Assembly (NCBI GenBank): GCA_965199865.1
Contig: CBDATU010000007.1
Location: 248,001 to 312,000, forward strand
Reading direction: 5' to 3'
Length of the DNA: 64,000 nt
Source of the DNA: JAPOUP01 sp965199865
Lineage (GTDB): Bacteria > Pseudomonadota > Alphaproteobacteria > Rhodobacterales > Rhodobacteraceae
Positions 8,531 through 17,317 of the stretch are shown piece after piece. Position 1 is the first letter of the stretch, and each line of letters begins with the position of its first letter. A program made the position numbers and the translations under genes. The notes below the pieces were generated by a model. The model saw nothing but the letters and a program-made list of their open reading frames with translations, was not told the origin of the DNA and made no database searches.

Positions 8531-9358
8531 CTATTTCGAGGACTTCCGCTCCCGACCGAACATTTGGGCCAGAACCATCATCAGGGTGGTTACAAGGATC
8601 ATGATGGTCGAGATCGATGCGATCGTCGGATCGATCTGATCCCGCAAGGCGTTGAACATGTTGCGCGTTAAGGTCGGGTTGTCACCACCCGAAACGAACA
8701 TGGCCACCACGACCTCGTCGAACGAGGTCAGGAAGGACAGGAGCGCGCTGGTCACCACCGCGAACCTGATCTGTGGCAGCGTCACCGTCAGAAAGGCCTT
8801 CCAGCGTGGAGCGCCCAGGCTGCGGGCGGCTTCTTCCTGGCTCATGTCAAAGCTCTTAAGCGCCGATCCGGTCACGATCACCACCAACGGCAGCGCCAGC
8901 ATGGTGTGTGCCAGAACCAACCCGGTAATTGTGTAGAGGATCCCCAGCTGGACATAGGCGTAGAAAACGCCGATCGCCACCAGAACGACCGGCACCATCA
9001 TCGGCGTCAGCATCAGGACGAATGTCACGCGGATAAAGCGTACGTTCGACGCATGCAGACCATAGGCCGCCAGAACCCCGATGGGGGTTGCCACCAGCAT
9101 GGTCAGGAACGCGGTTTTCATCGACGTCCAGGTCGCACGCATCCATTCGTCCGAACCAAAATAGAAGTCATACCAGCGGGTCGACCAGTTCTGCGGCGGG
9201 AACTCCAGATACTGACTGTCAGAGAAGGACATCGGAACGACGATCAGCGTCGGTGTCACGAGCAGGACCATGATGATGACCGAGATGACATAGAGCCACA
9301 GCCGCTGGCCGTGACTGATCTGCGTGTCGGTCGCGGGTGATCCCAGCCAGGAAAGCAT
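8531..9358 (-). CDS. potC: Polyamine-type ABC transporter permease (PotC-like)
   Basis: The ATG at 9358 overlaps the stop of the upstream permease (ATGA junction) and gives a 275-residue protein with about six transmembrane segments. It carries the inner-membrane permease loop EEAARSLGAPRWKAFLTVTL (EAA motif), which contacts the ATPase. The C-terminal SFDEVVVAMFVSG is typical of PotC/PotI permeases. It is the last gene of the minus-strand operon SBP-ATPase-permease-permease. The complex would import spermidine/putrescine-like substrates across the inner membrane. An upstream in-frame start at 9412 was rejected because it would sit deep inside the preceding gene. Confidence 0.9.
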   Translation of the reverse strand: MLSWLGSPATDTQISHGQRLWLYVISVIIMVLLVTPTLIVVPMSFSDSQYLEFPPQNWSTRWYDFYFGSDEWMRATWTSMKTAFLTMLVATPIGVLAAYGLHASNVRFIRVTFVLMLTPMMVPVVLVAIGVFYAYVQLGILYTITGLVLAHTMLALPLVVIVTGSALKSFDMSQEEAARSLGAPRWKAFLTVTLPQIRFAVVTSALLSFLTSFDEVVVAMFVSGGDNPTLTRNMFNALRDQIDPTIASISTIMILVTTLMMVLAQMFGRERKSSK

Positions 9359-10245
9359 CAATGCCCTCCTCCCGTAATCTGTTCCAGCCTGAGAAAGCGC
9401 GACGCCACCCATAGGACGGTTATAGTCATCACCAGCAGGACCACACCCAACGCGCTGGCCGCGCCCCAGTTCACGAAAAGCTCAATGTTTGAAACGATTT
9501 TCATCGACACCATGATTACCCTGCCGCCCCCCAGAACCGCCGGTGTGACGAAGAATCCAAGGCAGAGGATGAAGACCATCAGCGACCCTGCGAACAGGCC
9601 AGGGGTGGTGAGCGGGAAGAACACCGTCCAGAAGGCGCGCTTCGGGCTTGCTCCCAGATTCGATGCGGCTTTCATATAGTCCTGATCGATCGCCCTCATT
9701 GCGCCATAGACCGGCAGGATCAGGAATGGCAGCATGATATGGACCATGCCGATCAGGGTTCCAGTCATGTTGTGGACGATCTTGAGCGGCTCTTCCCACA
9801 GTCCCAGAGAGATCGCCCAGTCATTCACCAGCCCGCGCTTCTGCAACAGCACCAGCCAAGCATAGGTGCGCACCAACAGCGAGGTCCAGAACGGCAGAAG
9901 CACCGTGATCAGGCACAGATTGGCGATGCGGTTTGGAAGCTGCGAGATGAAATAGGCCAGCGGATAGCCGATTAGAATACAGAGCCCGGTGGTCAGAAAG
10001 CTGACCTCGAACGTGGTACGGAAGATCCGCGCGTAGGATTTGCGCCTGATCATGCGTTCGTAGTTTTCCAGCGAAAACCGCCCGTCCGCCCCGATGAAGG
10101 AAACGTAGAACAGCCAACCAACCGGTATGACCAGAATGACCAAGATCAGCAATATGGCGGGCGAACTGAGGCCGAAGAGCTTCAGACGTTCAAGCCTTTC
10201 ATCGGTCCTCAGTCCAGCTTCGTTCACACGCGGGGACTGCTGCAC
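9358..10245 (-). CDS. potB: Polyamine-type ABC transporter permease (PotB-like)
   Basis: This is a 295-residue inner-membrane permease with six predicted transmembrane helices, beginning after a short cytosolic N-terminus. The EAA-type loop reads YMKAASNLGASPKRAFWTVF. The region LLPFWTSLLVRTYAWLVLLQ is characteristic of PotB/PotH. The start is GTG at 10245, one base after the ATPase stop. The downstream permease overlaps its stop, so the genes are translationally linked. Function: half of the membrane channel of the polyamine importer. Confidence 0.9.
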   Translation of the reverse strand: MQQSPRVNEAGLRTDERLERLKLFGLSSPAILLILVILVIPVGWLFYVSFIGADGRFSLENYERMIRRKSYARIFRTTFEVSFLTTGLCILIGYPLAYFISQLPNRIANLCLITVLLPFWTSLLVRTYAWLVLLQKRGLVNDWAISLGLWEEPLKIVHNMTGTLIGMVHIMLPFLILPVYGAMRAIDQDYMKAASNLGASPKRAFWTVFFPLTTPGLFAGSLMVFILCLGFFVTPAVLGGGRVIMVSMKIVSNIELFVNWGAASALGVVLLVMTITVLWVASRFLRLEQITGGGH

Positions 10246-10246
10246 G

Positions 10247-11323
10247 TCATACCTCGCTTCCGTCGATCAGCACGGTATCCTCAGGAGCCACGCATAACGT
10301 GAGATCATCGCCGACAGAGGGCATTGACGTGGCGCTGGCACCGCGCAGCGCGATGCGGTTGCCATCCGGCAGGCGGGCATGGAGCAGGAAGCTGTCCCCC
10401 TGATACACGACTTCCGTGGCCGAAGCCTGAAAGCTGTTCGTACCATCCTGCCGCGTACCGTCCGACAGCGAGATCCGCTCGGGGCGGATCATAATGAGCA
10501 GGTTGTCGGTGTCGGGTACGGGTGCTGAATGTTTCACCACCATGTCACCATACATGACCCGATCACCACTGCGCGTGACCTTCAGAAACGTGGAATCGCC
10601 GATGAAGTCCGCCACGAACCGGTTGGCGGGACGTTCATAGAGATCGCGCGGAGTGGCCAGCTGCATGATCCGGCCGTGATTCACCACCGTGATCCGGTCC
10701 GACATGGTCAGCGCCTCGCGCTGGTCGTGGGTCACGTAGACCGTGGTCATGCCCAGCTTCTCGTGCAGGTGGCGCAGCTCTATCTGCATCTGGTCGCGTA
10801 GCTTCTTGTCCAGCGCCGAGAGTGGCTCATCCATCAGCAGGATGCGGGGCTCGAAAACGATCGCGCGCGCCACGGCCACCCGCTGCTTCTGGCCACCTGA
10901 AAGCTGGTCGATGCGCCGGTTTCCAAAACCGCCGAGCTGAACCGTCTCCAAAGCACGTTCCACGCGTTTGGCGATCTCAGGCTTGGGCACCCGTCGCAGA
11001 CGCAATGGGTATCCGATGTTTCCCGCCACTGTCATATGCGGGAAAAGCGCGTAGCTCTGGAACGTCATGCCCACGTCGCGCAGATGTGGTGGAGTGCGGA
11101 TCACCTCACGGTCGCCAAACCTTACGCTTCCGCAATCAGGGCGGGTGAACCCCGCCAGAACCATCAGCAGCGTGGTCTTTCCCGATCCCGACGGACCGAG
11201 AAGAGTCAGGAATTCGCCGCTCCTGACCTCGAGCGATACATCATCCAGCGCGTGAACGGCGCCATATGTCTTGGTCACATTCTGGATGGAAATCGGCAGC
11301 GCACTGATGGTGTTCGTATTCAA
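10247..11323 (-). CDS. potA: Polyamine-type ABC transporter ATPase (PotA-like)
   Basis: This 358-residue protein has the complete nucleotide-binding domain: Walker A GPSGSGKTT near residue 43, Q-loop in TFQSYALFPHMTV, signature LSGGQKQRVAVARA, Walker B RILLMDEPLSALD and switch histidine in VYVTHDQ. The C-terminal third is the TOBE/OB-fold regulatory domain found in PotA, with IRPERISLS. It energises the two downstream permeases. It is separated from the binding-protein gene by 77 bases that contain two stem-loops, which may reduce its expression relative to the binding protein. Confidence 0.95.
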   Translation of the reverse strand: MNTNTISALPISIQNVTKTYGAVHALDDVSLEVRSGEFLTLLGPSGSGKTTLLMVLAGFTRPDCGSVRFGDREVIRTPPHLRDVGMTFQSYALFPHMTVAGNIGYPLRLRRVPKPEIAKRVERALETVQLGGFGNRRIDQLSGGQKQRVAVARAIVFEPRILLMDEPLSALDKKLRDQMQIELRHLHEKLGMTTVYVTHDQREALTMSDRITVVNHGRIMQLATPRDLYERPANRFVADFIGDSTFLKVTRSGDRVMYGDMVVKHSAPVPDTDNLLIMIRPERISLSDGTRQDGTNSFQASATEVVYQGDSFLLHARLPDGNRIALRGASATSMPSVGDDLTLCVAPEDTVLIDGSEV

Positions 11324-11329
11324 GGTATC

Positions 11330-11377
11330 CCCCTTGAGCGCAGTTCAAGGGGCGGCGAACGCGGAGCGCCCGCCGCC
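11330..11377 (-). terminator. Two stem-loops between binding-protein and ATPase genes
   Basis: A perfect 8-bp stem (CCCCTTGA at 11330-11337 with TCAAGGGG at 11345-11352) and a second perfect 7-bp stem (GGCGGCG at 11351-11357 with CGCCGCC at 11371-11377) fill the gap between the two genes. No U-tract follows, so this looks like an intercistronic mRNA-stabilising or attenuating structure rather than a full terminator. Such structures commonly keep binding-protein levels above ATPase and permease levels. Confidence 0.5.
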
Positions 11378-11400
11378 TGAATGGTCGTGAAACCACGGAC

Positions 11401-12441
11401 CTATTCGGTCAGCATTTCCTCGTACATCTCTGCCGCGATGGTTTCCCACTTAGCATACCATTCCAACGAGACCGGAACCTGCATCGCCGCGTTGTCGGGC
11501 GAAGAGGGCAGACCCGCCGCGATCTCGGCAGTGATTTCACCGGTCTCATAGGCCGCCCTGTTGGTTGGTCCATAGGTAATGTATTTGGGCAGATCGTCCT
11601 GATACTCGGGCTTCGAGATTTCGCTCAGGAACTCCATGGCGGTATCCCTGTTCGGCGCACCCTTCGGTATCGCGAAGCAGTCATAGTCCAGCAGCGCCTG
11701 ATTGAAGCTGTACATGACATTTGCGCCGTCCTTGGCAGCGTTGTCGAAGCGACCGTTCCAGCCGGTGGTCATGTCGACCTCGCCATCCTTCATCAACTGG
11801 GCATGCTGCGCGCCGGAGGTCCAGAAAACCGAGATATGCGGCTTGAGTTCACGGATCCTGTTGATCGCGCGTTCAATGCCCTCTTCGCTGTCCAGCACGT
11901 CATAGACATCTTTGGGCGCGACGCCATCAGCCATCAGCGCACCTTCCAGAGCACCCGGGACCTTGCCACGATAGGCCCGCGTGCCGGGGAACTTCTCGAC
12001 ATCGAAAAAGTCAGCCCAACTCTGCGGTCCGTCCTCGCCATAGGTGTCGGTGTTCCAGGCATAGACGGTCGAAAACACGTCTCCGCCAACGCAGTGTTCG
12101 GTATAGAGCGTCGGATAGAAGGTCGAGACGTCGATTACATCATAGTCGAGCGGCTCCAGCAGCCCTTCGGCCGCGGCCCTTGCAGCAGAGCCTGATCCGC
12201 TGGCGACGATGTCCAGAGTTACCTGTCCCGACGACACCTGCAGCCGCACGTCCGACATGCCGCCATAGGTTTCCTGCTTAACCTTGATTCCTGTATTGGC
12301 TTCGGCTGGCTCGAACAGTGCCTTGCTCTGGGCTTCCTGATACGAACCGCCCCAGGACGCAATGGTGACCTGTTTCGTCTCGGCAATCGCGGCGGTCGCA
12401 AGCAGCGACGTCGCCATGGTTAGGGTTATACTGAGTTTCAT
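11401..12441 (-). CDS. potD: Polyamine-type periplasmic binding protein (PotD/PotF-like)
   Basis: This is a 346-residue secreted protein with a Sec signal peptide (residues 1-20, ending ATAAIAE). The mature protein begins KQVTIASWGGSYQEAQ, followed by EPAEANTGIKV. This is the SBP type-2 (PotD/PotF) fold with the WGGSYQ start and the later AWNTDTYG and TTGWNGR blocks. It would bind a polyamine-like cation in the periplasm and deliver it to the membrane complex. A strong AGGAGG ribosome binding site lies just upstream of the ATG. The gene is expressed with the FAD oxidoreductase upstream on the same strand, pointing to import followed by oxidation. The exact ligand cannot be told from sequence alone. 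Confidence 0.9.
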   Translation of the reverse strand: MKLSITLTMATSLLATAAIAETKQVTIASWGGSYQEAQSKALFEPAEANTGIKVKQETYGGMSDVRLQVSSGQVTLDIVASGSGSAARAAAEGLLEPLDYDVIDVSTFYPTLYTEHCVGGDVFSTVYAWNTDTYGEDGPQSWADFFDVEKFPGTRAYRGKVPGALEGALMADGVAPKDVYDVLDSEEGIERAINRIRELKPHISVFWTSGAQHAQLMKDGEVDMTTGWNGRFDNAAKDGANVMYSFNQALLDYDCFAIPKGAPNRDTAMEFLSEISKPEYQDDLPKYITYGPTNRAAYETGEITAEIAAGLPSSPDNAAMQVPVSLEWYAKWETIAAEMYEEMLTE

Positions 12442-12519
12442 GTATTCCTCCTGTTGAATTTCGATTGCGGCCAGGCCGCTTTTCGCCAGTTCAACTGGCT
12501 TGTTAGCTGTCTCCCCTGT

Positions 12520-13836
12520 TCATGCCCGTGTCAAGGCCATCCGGCTCTGCATCCGGTCCACCCAGCGGTAATAGGCGATGGCCATTGGCAGGAACCAGGG
12601 CCTGCCGGTATATAGAGGCCGCGTCGGATATCGCAGGCTGTCGAATGCGGTCTTTCCCTCCGCAAGTCCCAGGACTTTCTGGCCGGTTCGCATTCCCAGA
12701 TAGCCGGCCATCGAAACTCCCGAGCCACAGTAGCCCTGAGCATAGTGCACCCCGTCGTGAACGCCCGTATGGGCAAGTTCGTCAAAGCTGTAGGCGACGG
12801 TTCCGCTCCAGCTGTGGCTGATGGCGCAGCCGCGCAGTTCGGGAAAGATGTCGCACATTCTGTCATACAGCAGCGGAGCGCTGGTGGCGGTGTCGGTTTC
12901 GGCCGCGGAAACCCGACCTCCGAACAGGATACGCTTCCGGTCCGGAGCGGCACGGTAGTAGTAGACGATCCTGCAGGTATCGCTGGCAATTCTGTCCGTC
13001 GGAAACAGGGTATCGATCAGGTCCGGTGGAAGCTCGTCGGTGGCGATGATGTAGCTGTTGATCGGGATTATCCGCCTTCGAAGCCATGGGACTAGCCCGG
13101 TCGAATAGCCATTGGTCGCCACGATGACATCATGCGCCTGAACCGACCCTTTCGCGGTCGTGACAGTGAAGCCGTCCGAGCCTCTCCCGATGCCGGTGAC
13201 GGCACAGCCTCCGATGGCCAGCGCCCCTGCTTCGCGTGCCTTACGCAGCATTTCCCGGTGCAGTTTCGCGGGATCGACCGCCGAGTGCCTGGGGAACACA
13301 ACGCCGCCAAAATACGTGTCGGAGCCCAGTTCCGAGCGTTGGTCGGCACGTGGAACCGCATGGCTTTCGACACCTTCCTCGCGGGCCATTGTCCCGGCGT
13401 CGCGCACCAGCGTTTCATAGTGGCGTGGCGTGTGGGCGGCGTGGTAGCGCCCTGAACGGCGAAAGTCGCAGTCCAGTCTTTCGCCTTCGACAAAGTCGGC
13501 CAGCCACTCGAGTGCCGAGGCTCCCTCAGCGCGAATGTCTCTGGCCTTCCGTTCTCCGAACTTCCTGGACAGTCTGGCGAGAGATGGCTTGACACTTGTG
13601 CTGATCTGACCACCGTTGCGCGTACTGCAGCCGAACCCCAGATCCTCCGCATCCAGCACCAGGGTGCTGCGGCCACCCCGTGCGGTCTGGATGGCTGCAC
13701 TCAGGCCCGTATAGCCCGACCCAGCCACGAGTACATCGATCTTCTTAGGTAGAGCATCCGACGACACGGGAGCCAGTTCCAGCTGGTCCCGCCAGTAGAC
13801 CCTGTGGCAAACATTCCCCAGTTCTGGACCAGCCAT
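12520..13836 (-). CDS. FAD-dependent amine oxidoreductase (PuuB-like)
   Basis: This 438-residue protein belongs to the DAO (D-amino-acid oxidase/glycine oxidase) family. It has an FAD-binding dinucleotide motif KIDVLVAGSGYTGLSAAIQ near residue 30, with GCSTRNGGQIS after it. The C-terminal GYCGSGVSMAGYLGM is typical of gamma-glutamylputrescine oxidase PuuB and related enzymes. The start at 13836 is chosen for the GGAGGAAT site a base upstream. It lies directly upstream of the potD gene on the same strand, so it probably oxidises the imported polyamine or a glutamylated derivative. The alternative is an amino-acid or sarcosine-type oxidase. This is the intact member of a duplicated pair. Confidence 0.85.
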   Translation of the reverse strand: MAGPELGNVCHRVYWRDQLELAPVSSDALPKKIDVLVAGSGYTGLSAAIQTARGGRSTLVLDAEDLGFGCSTRNGGQISTSVKPSLARLSRKFGERKARDIRAEGASALEWLADFVEGERLDCDFRRSGRYHAAHTPRHYETLVRDAGTMAREEGVESHAVPRADQRSELGSDTYFGGVVFPRHSAVDPAKLHREMLRKAREAGALAIGGCAVTGIGRGSDGFTVTTAKGSVQAHDVIVATNGYSTGLVPWLRRRIIPINSYIIATDELPPDLIDTLFPTDRIASDTCRIVYYYRAAPDRKRILFGGRVSAAETDTATSAPLLYDRMCDIFPELRGCAISHSWSGTVAYSFDELAHTGVHDGVHYAQGYCGSGVSMAGYLGMRTGQKVLGLAEGKTAFDSLRYPTRPLYTGRPWFLPMAIAYYRWVDRMQSRMALTRA

Positions 13837-14050
13837 GATTCCTCCCCGTGCGCGTCTCATTCGGAGTGGCCGCTTATCCACTCCTCACATCCCAATCCGA
13901 CCATGGGTTCGATATCACGCTCCAGCCACATTCTTCAAATCGGTCTCTCCCCAAAACCGGGATGCACAGGCTATTGAAAAGGATGTATCGCACCGACCAT
14001 TCCTGGCACGGGGAAACCGAAGAAATCAGATCGAACGTCCGGCTGGATCC

Positions 14051-14409
14051 ATGAAAATCAAGTCAATCGAATCCTTCACCAGTAAATTCATCTGCTTCGT
14101 GCGTGTGACGACGGAGGATGGAGCCTAGGGCTGGGGGTAGGCCGCTCCCTATTGCGCCGACATCACCGCGCAGGTCCTGCACCGTCAGGTTGCGCCCTGG
14201 GCGCTCGGTATGGACAGCACCGACATTGACGGGATGGCCGACTATGTTCGTGATCGTGAGCACAAATTCCCCGGCAGCTATCTGCGCCGGGCGATTGGTG
14301 GTGTGGACACGGCTCTGTGGGACCTGCATGGAAGGCACTCGGGGCGTCCGGTCTGCGAGCTGATGGGCGGCACTCCCGGATCGTTCCGAGCCTATGCCTC
14401 GTCCATGAA
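14051..14409 (+). pseudogene. Mandelate racemase-type gene, copy 1, two stops and truncated
   Basis: The frame matches the intact gene at 21301 codon by codon for about 120 codons, but codons 26 and 30 are TAG here and CAG there. The match ends abruptly after TCCATGAA at 14409, where a transposon-like end begins. The enzyme barrel with all metal ligands is absent. It is therefore dead three times over: two nonsense changes and a truncation. Confidence 0.9.
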
Positions 14410-14890
14410 GGTTTATTTGAAGAATCGCAGGGCTTTCCGGCGGTGCACCACGAGGACTCCGGCAAGGTATTGCAGAAAAAAGTGTTTTCCTAAAAATTCG
14501 CATAAACGCAAGGCATTTTCGGTATGAGCTCGCAATATGTTCTCATTTGATTTTCATGGAAAGCCTCACCACCCCGTTCAGCCGCACCGAAAAGCAGGAA
14601 GTGAAGCAGACGCTCCCTGCCGATCCTTCGCAGGCCGACGCGAGCGACCTGCCCGACCCGTCGAAGTGCCCACACCGCCGACACGGGGAGGTGCGAAGGA
14701 ACGGATTGATCCGCGGAAAGTGAAGATTCAGGTGCCGCGGCTGCGGGCGCACCCTGTCCGCCAGGACAGGGACAGTGCGTCACCATTCCCAAAGGGACGA
14801 TCCGACCTCAGCACTGTATCAGGCTGATGTTCGACAGCCTGTCGCTGCCAGCCATTGTGAAGGGCATGAGCATTTCCCCGCGCCGCTGTC
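14410..14890 (+). pseudogene. IS1595-family fragment inserted in racemase copy 1
   Basis: The fragment starts with GGTTTATTTGAAGAATCGC, which resembles the terminal repeat GGCTCTTTTGATAATTCG of the intact element at 18809. Behind it, a changing frame reads FSRTEKQEVKQTLPADPSQA, then DLPDPSKCPHRRHGEVRRNG, then RFRCRGCGRTLSARTGTVRH, parallel to the intact IS1595 transposase N-terminus with its zinc ribbon. A TGA replaces an arginine codon and two zinc-ribbon cysteines are lost. The right end was not found. Confidence 0.7.
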
Positions 14891-15171
14891 CCCGCTCCTA
14901 GCGCACGGCACGACGGCCGTCCCGGCCCTGCGTCCGTAGCAAAGGCGGTCGGGGAAGCTGCAGAGTTCCTCCCGGTCGTGCTGCGGATGCTGGAGCGGAG
15001 CCAGTCCTTGATGGGATCAAAGCCCTCTTCAAAGGCGGGTGGCGAAAGCGCGCTGCAGGCCACAGTCTGGTTCATGGTGCAATCTCCCCGGCGGCGTCGG
15101 CCACCAGTTGGATGGTTGTGGTTCACCTGGAGAATGCGCCGTTTTCGAATTTCCACCAAACTCGCGACATG
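14880..15171 (-). pseudogene. IS256-family transposase N-terminal remnant with left end
   Basis: On the minus strand an ATG at 15076 behind GGAGATTGCACC opens a frame reading ACSALSPPAFEEGFDPIKDW, then LRSSIR. This resembles the N-terminus of IS256/Mutator-type transposases (F-D-I-D-LR-R-R-FIE pattern). The frame is lost soon after. Upstream lies TGTCGCGAGTTTGGTGG, ending about 15169. Nearly the same sequence occurs at 22668 beside the CRISPR array, consistent with an IS end. Confidence 0.5.
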
Positions 15172-15401
15172 GCCAATCAATGCTACTGAAAAGTCAACAG
15201 CTGCCGGAAACAGTCGGCGATGCTAAACTCAGTGTTTGCTGCGACATTCATCGAAACGCTGCAGAATGGCTGCCGCGGCGGCGCCAGCATTGCCGTTCTC
15301 ACGCGGTCCTTCGATGAGAGCGGCAGGGACGACACCACGCACTTTAGGCCAATTCAAAATCATATCTTGAATTAGACTCAGATGATGCTAAACCATGCGC
15401 T

Positions 15402-17078
15402 ATGATCGAACGCGACCTTGCCCCAAGGCTGACGAAGGCAGCGCAGACATGGCCGTCAGTCACGCTCACCGGACCTCGACAGAGCGGCAAGACAACGTTG
15501 TGTCGCGCCCTGTTCCCGCACCATCCATACGAAACGCTGGAAGCTCCAGATGTGCGGGCCTACGCTGCTGATGATCCTCGCGGCTTTCTGGCCCAGTTCC
15601 CGAAGGGTGCCATTCTTGATGAGGTCCAGAGAGCGCCGGAGCTGCTCTCGTACCTGCAAGGCATAATCGATGCGGACCCGGTGCCTGGCAGTTGGATCCT
15701 CACGGGCTCGCAGAACCTCTCCCTGCTTGAATCCATTAGCCAATCACTGGCAGGAAGGACAGCGGTGTATAACCTGCTTCCACTGACGCACGGCGAGACG
15801 ATACGGTTTCCGCAGCATCCTATGACTCTCGAAGAGACTCTCTTTACCGGCTCCTACCCGCGGATATTCAACGAAGGTCAAGAGGTCTCAGAATGGCTCG
15901 GCTCCTATACCGCCACCTATATCGAACGCGATGTAAGGACAATCAGCAACGTAGGCGACCTCACGACATTTCAGCGCTTCGTTACATTATGCGCAGGTCG
16001 CACGGCGCAGTTGCTCAACTACTCGTCGCTCGCCGGAGATTGCGGTATCTCGCAACCGACGGCGAAAGCTTGGCTCGGGATCCTTGAAACCAGCTTTGTC
16101 ACCTTTCGCCTGCCAGCCCTTTACGCGAAGCTTCGCAAGCGGCTGGTGAAAATGCCGAAGCTGCACTTCTATGATACCGGGCTTGTCTGCTGGCTGTTGG
16201 GCATACGCGATCCCAATCAGCTCCGTGCGCACCCGCTTCGAGGCTCGATTTTCGAGACATGGGTCGTTTCGGAGATCGCCAAACACAGAGCCAACCGTGG
16301 CGAAACTGGCGGGATTTCGTTTTTCCGCGACCGGAACGGAGCGGAGGCCGACCTCGTAGTCGAAACTCCGGCTGGCGCCATGATCGTCGAAGCCAAGTCC
16401 TCCCAGACAGCGTCCTCCAGCCTGTTCGATGGCGCCAAACGCGTTCGAAAGTACCTTGCGCCATCAATCCGCCGATGCTCCGTCACCGTTATCTACGGCG
16501 GTGACCGACCGCAGCTACGAGGGCCGGACAGCCTGATACCCTGGAGTGAACTGCACGAGTTTGACTGGGACATATTGGACAGCATCGTCATCGTCCGAGC
16601 CGCGGGTCTGCCCACTGCCGGAGCCAGTGTCCTTGCGCTGTTTCCTAACAAGACATGGCAGACTGCGGTCACTGACGAGAGCGGCACCGCAGTCTTCGAC
16701 CTGCATTCGGCTCAACAGCCAATGACCGTCTTTGTTGCCGCAAGAGGGTTCGCCGCACATATGGAGTGCGACTGGAAACCGGTGAACGGGCCGCTCCACG
16801 TCGAAATGACGGAATTGTCCAATGGCGGCAGCGTCATCTTTCCGAACGGTACGGGACACGTGCCAATCCTGCGCGGTCGGCTCAATCCGATCTTGGACAA
16901 CAATGAGCGCACTTATATCTATGCCGATAACATCGCCATCAACGGTGGGCTCCAGCAGCCGGTACACTTTTCTGCGGAGGAGGATTTGCGCCTCACCGAT
17001 GCTGAGGGGCAGGAGGCGACAGTTCGCATCGTTGCGATCGTCGGTCGGACATGTCTGGTGCAGTACCGTCACGTCTAA
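15402..17078 (+). CDS. AAA_14/DUF4143 ATPase with extra C-terminal domain
   Basis: Residues about 1-160 form an AAA_14 ATPase with Walker A TGPRQSGKTT near 23-32 and Walker B GAILDEVQRAP near 69-79. Residues about 165-400 form DUF4143, with YTATYIERDV, LHFYDTGLVCWLLG, FETWVVSEIAK and FFRDRNGAEADLVVE. Most members of this family end there at about 380-420 residues. This one runs to 558. The extra part (VRAAGLPTAGASVLALFPNK, then TAVTDESGTAVFDLH) looks like a transthyretin/carboxypeptidase-regulatory-like beta domain, followed by a second beta-rich segment. The role of the family is not settled. The gene stands alone between IS remnants. Confidence 0.8.
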   Translation: MIERDLAPRLTKAAQTWPSVTLTGPRQSGKTTLCRALFPHHPYETLEAPDVRAYAADDPRGFLAQFPKGAILDEVQRAPELLSYLQGIIDADPVPGSWILTGSQNLSLLESISQSLAGRTAVYNLLPLTHGETIRFPQHPMTLEETLFTGSYPRIFNEGQEVSEWLGSYTATYIERDVRTISNVGDLTTFQRFVTLCAGRTAQLLNYSSLAGDCGISQPTAKAWLGILETSFVTFRLPALYAKLRKRLVKMPKLHFYDTGLVCWLLGIRDPNQLRAHPLRGSIFETWVVSEIAKHRANRGETGGISFFRDRNGAEADLVVETPAGAMIVEAKSSQTASSSLFDGAKRVRKYLAPSIRRCSVTVIYGGDRPQLRGPDSLIPWSELHEFDWDILDSIVIVRAAGLPTAGASVLALFPNKTWQTAVTDESGTAVFDLHSAQQPMTVFVAARGFAAHMECDWKPVNGPLHVEMTELSNGGSVIFPNGTGHVPILRGRLNPILDNNERTYIYADNIAINGGLQQPVHFSAEEDLRLTDAEGQEATVRIVAIVGRTCLVQYRHV

Positions 17079-17317
17079 CGAATTCACAAGATCGACCTAT
17101 ATCGCTGTGCCCATCCACGCCCCGGGGAAAGCGAGCCTAGTGGTGTGCAAGCTCTGTAGGGTTATCGCGTTTGAAATTATACTATTGCGAGTGATATTCA
17201 TTGATGCCAGTATATCTGAAAAACAGGCAGATAGGCAGAATGTGCAGGTGAATTTCCTAGAGGCAGGGATCCCCGCCACAGCAGCGCAACCCGCCACGAC
17301 CTTCACGAAACGTCCAT
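17079..17317. other. Short intergenic region
   Basis: An AT-rich stretch near 17160-17230 follows the DUF4143 gene. No coding potential or convincing terminator was recognised before the ISAs1 remnant. Confidence 0.4.

Larger units (their letters stand above)
12404..14409. repeat. Duplicated block, copy 1
   Basis: This segment, from the first codons of potD through the FAD oxidoreductase to the middle of the racemase gene, is nearly identical to 18368-21659, apart from the IS1595-family element inserted in copy 2. The left limit is where the two copies stop matching just inside potD. The right limit is set by an inserted IS1595-type fragment at 14410, so the original duplication may have been longer. 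Confidence 0.9.

Noticed and set aside
12522..13592. Plus-strand frames opposite the FAD oxidoreductase, repeated in copy 2
   Set aside because: They recur only because the block is duplicated; the minus-strand gene has clear motifs.
14126..14142. Two TAG codons at glutamine positions as possible stop-codon reassignment
   Set aside because: The other copy has CAG at both sites and the gene is also truncated, so simple decay explains it.
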